Shown piece by piece: positions 58,556 through 64,000 of a stretch of DNA of 64,000 nucleotides; the stretch's first letter is position 1, and each line of letters begins with the position of its first letter. Origin of the DNA: Amycolatopsis sp. 195334CR. GTDB lineage: Bacteria > Actinomycetota > Actinomycetes > Mycobacteriales > Pseudonocardiaceae. A program made the translations under genes and the position numbers. Where the stretch lies: contig NZ_JAFJMJ010000002.1 in the NCBI RefSeq assembly GCF_017309385.1, forward strand, positions 1,178,001-1,242,000, given 5' to 3'. The notes beneath the pieces were generated by a model. The model saw nothing but the letters and a program-made list of their open reading frames with translations. It was not told the origin of the DNA and did not search any database.

Positions 58556-59134
58556 CTACCCGGCGTTGTCCAGCAGCGGCGCCAGTTCGGCGACCACGGT
58601 GGTCAGCGGCGCGACGTCCCGGCGCACGCGTGCCGCCATGATCGCGCCTTCCAGCGTGCTGATCATCAGCGTCGCCAGCCTGCGGGCCCGGCGCCGGGGC
58701 AGGTCCATGCGTTCCAGTTGCGCGGCCACCGCCAGTTCCCAGCGTTCCAGCGCGGCACGCAGGGGCTCGACCACCGCGGAATCGCCGCCGGCGAGGTCGG
58801 CGGCCGTGGCCATCACCGGGCAGCCGCGTTCGAAGCCGCGGCGGCCGAATTCGTCCTTCCACTGCTTGGCCAGGTGCGCGAACAACCCGGCGGGCGTGGG
58901 TTTGCGGGCCTTCGCGTACGCCTCGGCGTGCCGCGCGGCGAATTCGGCCGACCACAGCAGTGCTTCCCCGACGAGCTGGTCCTTGCCGCCGGGGAAGTAG
59001 TGCTGGAACGAGCCCCGGGGCGCGCCGGCGTGCTCGACCACGTCCCGCACCCCGGTCGCGGCGACGCCGCGCGCCCGGACCAGCTGGGCCGCGCTGTAGA
59101 CCATGCGCTCGCGCGGCGGTCGTCCATCGGTCAA
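58556..59134 (-). CDS. TetR-family regulator (TTG start)
   Basis: A 192-residue TetR regulator: helix-turn-helix at about 8-55 (VYSAAQLVRARGVAATGVRDVVEHAG then GSFQHYFPGGKDQL) and a TetR_C ligand domain of the LmrA/YxaF type. The TTG at 59134 is favoured over a longer start at 59173 because GGTGGGAAG precedes it and the longer frame would run through the operators at 59150-59180. Divergent from an NAD-dependent dehydrogenase gene, its likely target. Confidence 0.88.
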   Translation of the reverse strand: MTDGRPPRERMVYSAAQLVRARGVAATGVRDVVEHAGAPRGSFQHYFPGGKDQLVGEALLWSAEFAARHAEAYAKARKPTPAGLFAHLAKQWKDEFGRRGFERGCPVMATAADLAGGDSAVVEPLRAALERWELAVAAQLERMDLPRRRARRLATLMISTLEGAIMAARVRRDVAPLTTVVAELAPLLDNAG

Positions 59135-59149
59135 CTCTTCCCACCTTTC

Positions 59150-59180
59150 ATGACAGCTGTCATAGTATGACACCTGTCAT
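59150..59180. promoter_or_regulatory. Double TetR operator between tetR and dehydrogenase
   Basis: Two palindromes 17 bp apart centre to centre: ATGACAGCTGTCAT (59150-59163, perfect) and ATGACACCTGTCAT (59167-59180, perfect 6-bp arms). They fill the short gap between the divergent tetR start (59134) and the dehydrogenase ATG (59193), so one repressor bound here would block both promoters. Confidence 0.8.
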
Positions 59181-59192
59181 AGGGAGGGCGGC

Positions 59193-60128
59193 ATGGACAC
59201 CGGATTTCTCGGGCTCGGCGTGATGGGGCAGCCGATGGCGCGCAACCTGGCGCGCGCGGGCACCCCGCTGGTGGTGTGGAACCGCACGGCCTCGCGCGCC
59301 GCGCCGGTGCGTGAAGCGGGTGCGGTGGTCCTCGGCAGCCCGGCCGCGGTGTTCCGCCGGGCGGAGGTGGTGTTCCTGATGCTCACCGACGGCGACGCCA
59401 TCGACGCGGTGCTGCGCCGGGGCGCACCGGAGTTCGCCGCGATGGTGGCCGGCCGGGTGGTGGTGCACATGGGCACCACGTCACCGGAGTACTCGCGCGG
59501 GCTCGGCGCCGACGTCCGCGCGGCCGGTGGTGCCTACGCCGAGGCGCCGGTCTCCGGCTCGCGCAAGCCCGCCGAATCGGGGCAGCTGGTGGGCATGCTC
59601 GCCGGTGACCCGGCCACCACGGCCCGCGTCCGGCCGCTGCTGGCGCCGATGTGCCACGAGGTGGTCGACTGCGGTGCCGCGCCGAACGGCATGCTGATGA
59701 AGCTGTCGGTGAACCTGTTCCTGATCACCATGGTCACCGGGCTGGCCGAGGCAGTGCACTTCGCCGATCGTCAGGGCGTCGACCTGGTCACGCTGCTGGG
59801 CGTGCTGGACGCGGGACCGATGGCGAGTGCGGTGTCGCGGATGAAGGCGCGCAAGCTCGCCGACCGCGATTTCGCCGTGCAGGCGGCGATTTCCGACGTG
59901 CGCTACAACAACGAACTGATCGCCGCGGCCGCGCGCTCGGCGGGGATCGCTTCGCCGTTGCTGGACGTCTGCCTCGACCTGTTCCGGGAAACCGAGGCGC
60001 GGGGGCTCGGCGACACGGACATGGCGGCGGTGGTCAGCGCGATCGAGGAGCGGACGGCGCTCAGAGCCGCTCGACCGCTTCCTTCGCCTCCACCAGGCCC
60101 GCTCCCGTCAGTTCCCGGTAGGCCTTGA
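59193..60128 (+). CDS. NAD(P)-dependent beta-hydroxyacid dehydrogenase (3-hydroxyisobutyrate dehydrogenase family)
   Basis: A 311-residue enzyme. The N-terminal [19 protein letters not shown] (residues 4-22) is the cofactor signature, [14 protein letters not shown] near 90 the family TTSP motif, [16 protein letters not shown] near 119 contains the GxSG stretch, and [13 protein letters not shown] near 167 contains the catalytic Lys. It reduces or oxidises a small hydroxyacid or semialdehyde; substrate unknown. AGGGAGGG precedes the ATG. The last 20 or so residues are Pro-rich and overlap the convergent small gene by 68 bp. Confidence 0.88.
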   Translation: MDTGFLGLGVMGQPMARNLARAGTPLVVWNRTASRAAPVREAGAVVLGSPAAVFRRAEVVFLMLTDGDAIDAVLRRGAPEFAAMVAGRVVVHMGTTSPEYSRGLGADVRAAGGAYAEAPVSGSRKPAESGQLVGMLAGDPATTARVRPLLAPMCHEVVDCGAAPNGMLMKLSVNLFLITMVTGLAEAVHFADRQGVDLVTLLGVLDAGPMASAVSRMKARKLADRDFAVQAAISDVRYNNELIAAAARSAGIASPLLDVCLDLFRETEARGLGDTDMAAVVSAIEERTALRAARPLPSPPPGPLPSVPGRP

Positions 60129-60348
60129 TCGCCTTGATCTTCTTGCCCTCGTCGAGCAGGGCGCGCACCTCGTCGAGCTCCGGTTCGGGCAGGGTGACGC
60201 CCTGCTCGTCGAGGAGGGCGTCGAGCTTGCGTTCGATCCGGGTCAGGCGGCGGTCCAGCCGGTCGAACCGGGTGTCGGTGGCGGTGAAGCCGAGCCTGGT
60301 CGCGAGCAGCAGGACGACCACGGCCAGCAGGATCCATCCGTAGTCCAC
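60061..60348 (-). CDS. Small membrane protein with ribosomal L7/L12 C-terminal-like domain
   Basis: A 95-residue protein: an N-terminal membrane helix ([15 protein letters not shown], about 5-20), a charged coiled-coil-like segment [20 protein letters not shown] near 27-46, and a C-terminal unit [31 protein letters not shown] resembling the L7/L12 C-terminal motif that contacts translation factors. Proteins of this design are widespread in actinobacteria but uncharacterised. It overlaps the dehydrogenase gene by 68 bp and lies 10 bp downstream of an hxlR gene. Confidence 0.78.
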   Translation of the reverse strand: MDYGWILLAVVVLLLATRLGFTATDTRFDRLDRRLTRIERKLDALLDEQGVTLPEPELDEVRALLDEGKKIKAIKAYRELTGAGLVEAKEAVERL

Positions 60349-60358
60349 GGCAGGGACC

Positions 60359-60718
60359 CTAGCCCACGCGCCCGGCCGCCGCGTCGATTTCGGCCATGTG
60401 CGCCTCGGCCCATTCCCGGAGCGCGGCCAGCGGAACCTCCAGCGAGCGCCCGAGTTCGGTCAGTCCATAGTGCACTCGCGGCGGTACGGCGCCCTCGACG
60501 CGGCGGGTGACCAGGCCGTCGTCGGACAGCGCCCGCAGGGTGACCGACAGCATCTTCTGCGACACCCCGGGCATCCGCCGCTGCAGTTCGGAGAACCGCA
60601 GTTCGGCCGGATCGGCCTCGGCCAGCAGCTTGATCACCATCGAGGTCCACTTCGAACCGATGCGGTCGAGCAGCTGCCTGGTCGGGCACGCGGGATCGAA
60701 CAGATCGCCACGGGTCAC
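60359..60718 (-). CDS. HxlR-family transcriptional regulator
   Basis: A 119-residue winged-helix regulator of the HxlR/MarR-like family: CPTRQLLDRIGSKWTSMVIKLLAEADPAELRFSEL is the N-terminal signature (one Cys near residue 10 is often redox active), followed by MPGVSQKMLSVTLRAL (recognition helix) and the wing LVTRRVEGAVPPRVHYGLTELG. It is divergent from a hydrolase gene with repeated GGTAACC elements between them. Confidence 0.92.
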   Translation of the reverse strand: MTRGDLFDPACPTRQLLDRIGSKWTSMVIKLLAEADPAELRFSELQRRMPGVSQKMLSVTLRALSDDGLVTRRVEGAVPPRVHYGLTELGRSLEVPLAALREWAEAHMAEIDAAAGRVG

Positions 60719-60769
60719 CTCGGGCTCACCTCCTGAGCGGAAAGTGCCGTCTTGGCGGAGCCAAGTGGC

Positions 60770-60802
60770 TTACCTACGGTTTCCAGGTAACCAACGGTAA
60801 CC
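60770..60802. promoter_or_regulatory. Putative HxlR operator region
   Basis: An inverted repeat TTACCT-N9-AGGTAA (60770-60790) overlaps a direct repeat GGTAACC-AAC-GGTAACC (60786-60802), between the divergent hxlR (start 60718) and hydrolase (60814) genes. HxlR-type dimers commonly bind such TACC/GGTA arms. Confidence 0.65.
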
Positions 60803-60813
60803 CATGGAGGTGG

Positions 60814-61599
60814 ATGGTGGTCCTCGAACGGCGGGTGGACACCGGCACGACCGAACTCAACGTGGCCGTCGCGGATGGCCCCGGCTCGGCGGTCCTGTTG
60901 CTGCACGGCTGGCCGCACACCTGGCGGGTGTGGTCGAAGGTGCTGCCCGCGCTGGCCGCGGAGCACCGGGTGATCGCGCCTGACCTGCGCGGACAGGGTG
61001 GCAGCCGTCCCGAGTCGAGTGGTTATGAGCCCGTCTCGCTCGCTCGTGATCTCGTCGGTCTGCTCGACGCGCTCGGCGAGGAGTCAGCCTCGGTGGTCGC
61101 GCTCGATGCCGGAGTGCACGCGGCGGTCGCGCTCGCGCTGACCGAACCGGCGCGCGTCGAGCGGCTCGTGGTGATGGAGGCGTTGCTGACCGCCGAAGCG
61201 CCTCCGTGGTGGTTCGGCTTCCACGCGGTGCCGGGCCTGGCCGAACGCGTGCTGCCCGGGCACGAGGCCGAGTATGTCGACCACTTCCTGCGGATCGGTA
61301 GCGAGCGCGAAGGTGCTGTGCCGCAGGACATCCGGGATTCCTTTGTGGAGGCGTACACCGGGGAGGCGGCCCTGCGGCGGGGGTTCGAGCACTACCGCCA
61401 CCGGCACCTGCCGCTGCCGCCGGGCAAGCTCACCATGTCGGTGCTGGCGATCGGCGGGAACGTGGTGGGGGAGCGGCTGCACCGGCAGTTGGGTGAACTC
61501 GCCGAGGACCTGACCGGGCACCGCATCGATGCGGGCCACATCCTGCCGCTGGACGCGCCGGAGGAACTACTCGATTTGCTGGCCCCTTTCCTGCGCTGA
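60814..61599 (+). CDS. Alpha/beta hydrolase (epoxide hydrolase/haloalkane dehalogenase-like)
   Basis: A 261-residue alpha/beta hydrolase with VLLLHGWPHTWRVWSKVLPAL near 27-47 (HGWP oxyanion motif), DLRGQGGSRP near 60, the nucleophile position in VVALDAGVHAAVA near 97 occupied by Asp as in epoxide hydrolases and dehalogenases, and the catalytic His in DAGHILPLDAP near 243. GGAGG precedes the ATG. Its divergent hxlR gene suggests induction by an electrophilic or aldehyde compound. Degenerate copies of the gene's last ~50 bp follow downstream. Confidence 0.87.
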   Translation: MVVLERRVDTGTTELNVAVADGPGSAVLLLHGWPHTWRVWSKVLPALAAEHRVIAPDLRGQGGSRPESSGYEPVSLARDLVGLLDALGEESASVVALDAGVHAAVALALTEPARVERLVVMEALLTAEAPPWWFGFHAVPGLAERVLPGHEAEYVDHFLRIGSEREGAVPQDIRDSFVEAYTGEAALRRGFEHYRHRHLPLPPGKLTMSVLAIGGNVVGERLHRQLGELAEDLTGHRIDAGHILPLDAPEELLDLLAPFLR

Positions 61600-61800
61600 T
61601 CGCTGCCGGGCGGGCTGTTTGGTTTCGCTGGCCCCCTTTCTCCGCTAGCCGCTACCGGGCGGACTGCTGGTGTCTCCCCGCGCTGGTCGCCACCGGGCGG
61701 ACTACTCGGTCTGCTTGCGTGTTCGCTGAGCTTGTCGCCATCGGGCGGGGGTGCTCGGTCTGCTTGCGTGCTTCCTGAGCTTGCCGCCACCGGGGGCGGC
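61578..61800. repeat. Degenerate ~49-bp tandem array derived from the 3' end of the hydrolase gene
   Basis: Five occurrences of (C/T)CGGGCGG-type cores at 61606, 61655, 61693, 61741 and 61790, mostly 48-49 bp apart, each preceded by CGCTG-like sequence. The first unit contains the hydrolase's last codons and stop (GCTGGCCCCTTTCCTGCGCTG) and the second repeats it as GCTGGCCCCCTTTCTCCGC. The array fills the 229-bp gap to the lacI-type gene; I see no gene in it. Confidence 0.75.
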
Positions 61801-61828
61801 CTGCTCGATCCGTGCGCCGCCTCCTGCG

Positions 61829-62815
61829 TTAGCTGGTGCCGCGGACGATGAGTTCGTGCGGGGCGACGATCGCCCTCGGGGGGTGGGAGTCGCCGGTGAG
61901 GCAGTCGAGGGCGAGTTCGGCGATGGCGTGCTTGTCCGGGGAGATCGTGGTCAGCGCGGGCACGCTGAACCGCCCGTCCTCGATGTCGTCGAACCCGGCG
62001 AGCGCGAGGTCCTCCGGCACCGCGACGCCACGATCGGCGGCCGCCCGCAGCGCGCCGAGCGCGAGTTCGTCGGTGAAGCAGAACACCGCGTCCGGCGGCT
62101 CGGCGAGGTCGAGCAGGCCGAGCATGGCGCGGTGGCCGTCGGCGCGGTGCAGCGTCCGGACCGGCACCTCCAGCTCCGGCACCGGGGTGAGCCCGGCCTC
62201 GGTCAGCGCTTCCCGGTAACCACGCAGGCGGCGCCGCGCGGTGGCGTTCGAGACCTGCGGCTGCAGGCCGAGCGCGGCCACCCGGCGGCGGCCGGTCGAG
62301 AGCAGGTGCGTGGTCGCGGTGCGGGCGGCGGCGACGTTGTCGATGGCGACGTGGTCGACCGCCGCCGTGCTGTCGTGTTCGCCGAGCAGGACCAGCGGCA
62401 CGGAGTCGGTGCGCGCGGCGAGTTCGTCGGGGGAGACCGCCCAGGGGTTGAACAGCACGCCGTCGACCAGCTGCGTGCGCTGGCCGCGCAGCAGGCGGCG
62501 CTCGCGCTCGGCGTCGCCGTCGGTCTGGTCGATCAGCACGGTCAGCCCGCGTGCCTCGGCGATGCGCACCGTGCGCGCGGCCAGTTCGGCGAAGTACGGC
62601 GAGTCGACCTCGGGGATGACCAGCGCGACCAGGCCGGTCCGGCCGCGCCGCAGCGAGCGCGCGGCCATGTTGGGCCGGTAGCCCAGCTCGTCGATGCTGG
62701 CCTGCACGCGGGCCCTGGTGTCGTCGGCGACGTAGCGGAAGCCGTTGACCACGTTGGACACCGTGCGCACCGAGACGCCGGCGTGCTCGGCCACCTCCCG
62801 CAGGCTCGCGCCCAT
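61829..62815 (-). CDS. LacI-family transcriptional regulator
   Basis: A 328-residue repressor: N-terminal LacI HTH (ASLREVAEHAGVSVRTVSNVVNG near 3-25, hinge helix NMAARSLRRG near 50) and a periplasmic-binding-protein-like sugar domain with VIPEVDSPYFAEL, FTDELALGALRAA and LALAGFDDIEDG. The ATG at 62815 is chosen over 62854 as GGGAGG lies 5 bp before it and the HTH starts two residues later. It is divergent from the PhyH-type dioxygenase gene with LacI-type palindromes between. Confidence 0.92.
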   Translation of the reverse strand: MGASLREVAEHAGVSVRTVSNVVNGFRYVADDTRARVQASIDELGYRPNMAARSLRRGRTGLVALVIPEVDSPYFAELAARTVRIAEARGLTVLIDQTDGDAERERRLLRGQRTQLVDGVLFNPWAVSPDELAARTDSVPLVLLGEHDSTAAVDHVAIDNVAAARTATTHLLSTGRRRVAALGLQPQVSNATARRRLRGYREALTEAGLTPVPELEVPVRTLHRADGHRAMLGLLDLAEPPDAVFCFTDELALGALRAAADRGVAVPEDLALAGFDDIEDGRFSVPALTTISPDKHAIAELALDCLTGDSHPPRAIVAPHELIVRGTS

Positions 62816-62848
62816 GCCACCTCCCGTCGTCTCCGCCGAGACTACCTC

Positions 62849-62874
62849 TTGCAACGTTGCATGCCACGTTGCAA
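62849..62874. promoter_or_regulatory. LacI-type operator pair
   Basis: The 12-bp perfect palindrome TGCAACGTTGCA (62850-62861), centred on CG as LacI/GalR operators usually are, is followed by a second ACGTTGCAA half-site at 62866-62874. They sit between the divergent lacI (62815) and dioxygenase (62902) starts. Confidence 0.8.
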
Positions 62875-62901
62875 ACTGGGCGACACACCGAAGGAGGTCC
62901 G

Positions 62902-63720
62902 ATGGACGAAGCTGAGCTGGCGGCGGTCACCGCCCGGATCGAGCAGGACGGCATCGCGGGGCTGCCCGGGGCGTTCGAGCGGTCCTGGGTGGCGCGGCTG
63001 GGTGAGGATGTGGACGCCGCGTTCGCCGAGGCGCTGTCCCGCGAGGGCGGCGCGGTCGGCCGCGGCCCGAACCGGTACTACGTGGAGATCCACCCCGAGC
63101 AGCTGCGCGGGTTCACCGAACTGGTCACGCACCCGTGGATCGACGCGGTGTGCGCGGCGGTGCTCGGACCGGACTACCAGATCGTCGAGGTCGGTTTCGA
63201 CGTGCCGCTGGCGGGCGCGGTCGACCAGCCGTGGCACCGGGATTTCCCGATGCCGGGGGAAACCCGGGACACCGGCAGGCTCACCTCGCTCGCCATCAAT
63301 GTGACCACTGTGGACACCGAGGAGGACATGGGGCCGTTCGAGATCGCGCCCGGCACGCACCGGGAAACGGGCGAGGACTTCGAGCACGGCATGTTCCCGC
63401 CGGACACCGAGTACCCGCGTTACCGCTCGCTGGCGACGCGGAAGTACCCGAAGATGGGCGACATCTCCATCCGTTCCGCGCTCACCATCCACCGGGGCAC
63501 GGCGAACGTCTCGTCGAAGTCGCGGCCGGTGCTCGTGCTGGGCGTCGACGCGCCGGGCGCGGGCAACGACGAACGCCACGACACCGCGGTCACCCGGGAG
63601 TTCTGGGAAACCCTGCCCGACTCGCTGAAGCGGCACCTGCACTGCCCGGTGGTCGACGTGCTGCGGCCGATCACGCAGAAACACACCATCGAAGGCCTGG
63701 TGATGGGCGCTTCCGGGTAA
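62902..63720 (+). CDS. Phytanoyl-CoA dioxygenase (PhyH) family 2-oxoglutarate/Fe(II) oxygenase
   Basis: A 272-residue non-haem iron oxygenase of the PhyH family. The facial triad is visible as HxD in QPWHRDFPMPG near 113-115 and the distal His in SALTIHRGTANVS near 196, with Arg in SKSRPVLVLG near 207 for 2-oxoglutarate. MGPFEIAPGTHRETG near 150 is the usual core strand. AAGGAGG precedes the ATG. The divergent LacI-type regulator and operators suggest induction by a sugar-like or other small effector. Substrate unknown. Confidence 0.88.
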   Translation: MDEAELAAVTARIEQDGIAGLPGAFERSWVARLGEDVDAAFAEALSREGGAVGRGPNRYYVEIHPEQLRGFTELVTHPWIDAVCAAVLGPDYQIVEVGFDVPLAGAVDQPWHRDFPMPGETRDTGRLTSLAINVTTVDTEEDMGPFEIAPGTHRETGEDFEHGMFPPDTEYPRYRSLATRKYPKMGDISIRSALTIHRGTANVSSKSRPVLVLGVDAPGAGNDERHDTAVTREFWETLPDSLKRHLHCPVVDVLRPITQKHTIEGLVMGASG

Positions 63721-63730
63721 GTTCTCCGGC

Positions 63731-64000
63731 ATGTCCGAAGAGCAGCTGGTGGCCGGTCGCTACCGCCTCGGCCGCACCCTCGGCGAGGGTGGCATGGGGG
63801 TGGTCTGGCGGGCCAGGGACGAACTGCTCGACCGCGAGGTCGCGCTCAAGGAACTACGGCACACCAGCGCCTTCGACCCGGCGGACCCGGATCCGGCCTA
63901 CCGCCGGATGCTGCGCGAGGCGATGGCCGCCGCGCAGTTGCGGCACCCCGGGATCATCACCGTGCACGACGTGGTGATCGACCGCGAGCGGCCGTGGATC
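63731..64000 (+). CDS. Serine/threonine protein kinase, N-terminal part (cut by window end)
   Basis: The first 90 codons of a Hanks-type kinase: glycine-rich loop GRTLGEGGMGVVW near 14-26, catalytic Lys in VALKELRH near 39, and the alpha-C Glu region RRMLREAMAAAQLRHPGI near 59-76. This is the PknB-type start common in actinobacteria. The rest, including the catalytic loop and any extracellular sensor domain, lies beyond the window. Confidence 0.9.
   Translation, partial: MSEEQLVAGRYRLGRTLGEGGMGVVWRARDELLDREVALKELRHTSAFDPADPDPAYRRMLREAMAAAQLRHPGIITVHDVVIDRERPWI

Noticed and set aside
1..64000. tRNA genes, insertion sequences, integrases or prophage
   Set aside because: No transposase or integrase motifs, no cloverleaf-like sequences and no long terminal inverted repeats recognised on either strand.

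Overview
The window is 64 kb of very GC-rich, densely coding DNA. It is full of GTG (and some TTG) starts, 1-8 bp stop/start overlaps and large regulator families (SARP, TetR, AraC, LacI, Lrp). The end-of-window gene begins like an actinobacterial Ser/Thr protein kinase. This points to a filamentous actinomycete, most likely Pseudonocardiaceae (Amycolatopsis-like); that assignment is inferred from style, not from a marker gene. I see no tRNA, rRNA, CRISPR array, insertion sequence or prophage, and no gene-free stretch longer than 300 bp.

0-5.5 kb: end of an NRPS-independent siderophore (NIS) operon. It runs PLP decarboxylase (cut by the window edge), amine N-hydroxylase, IucA/IucC synthetase and a glutamine-synthetase-like ligase, joined by GTGA overlaps. 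5.5-8.5 kb: GT87-type membrane glycosyltransferase, a GlxA-type AraC regulator and a divergent DJ-1/PfpI protein. 8.5-12 kb: secreted enzymes (GH18 chitinase with a ricin-type domain, sorbosone-dehydrogenase-like protein, zinc D-Ala-D-Ala peptidase). 12-15.8 kb: a large SARP/NB-ARC/TPR regulator divergent from an O-methyltransferase that has an IdeR/DmdR-like iron box.

15.8-21.4 kb: a homoprotocatechuate (3,4-dihydroxyphenylacetate) meta-cleavage operon with its FCD-type GntR regulator. It contains an FAH-RraA fusion and a DapA-type aldolase. 21.5-24.6 kb: divergent aldehyde dehydrogenase and GMC oxidoreductase.

24.6-43.6 kb: an accessory catabolic region of esterases, two paralogous aldo/keto reductases, a zinc ADH, SDR, two YtcJ-type amidohydrolases, a peptide-type ABC importer, an O-methyltransferase, a TetR regulator, a MoaF-family protein and a copper amine oxidase. 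A palindrome TCTAC-N4-GTAG(A/G) occurs at five intergenic places (plus one degenerate copy) around these genes, including in front of the tetR gene. I infer a single TetR regulon.

43.7-52.1 kb: two SDRs, then a branched-chain-type ABC importer operon headed by a second MoaF-family gene and an NTF2-like gene, next to a FeaR-like AraC regulator. Together with the amine oxidase, the aldehyde dehydrogenase and the homoprotocatechuate operon this suggests uptake and oxidation of aromatic amines, although no 4-hydroxyphenylacetate hydroxylase is in the window. The livH-livM/G junction carries an unusual 52-bp tandem array that repeats the ribosome-binding/start region of the downstream gene.

52.3-57.3 kb: a tightly packed operon (tandem Lrp/AsnC regulator, CE4-type deacetylase, MHS-family MFS transporter, SDR, ketopantoate-reductase-like protein). 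57.3-64 kb: small regulator-enzyme pairs with visible operators (TetR/HIBADH-like, HxlR/hydrolase, LacI/PhyH-type dioxygenase), a small membrane L7/L12-like protein, an Atu4866-domain protein, and the start of a Ser/Thr kinase.
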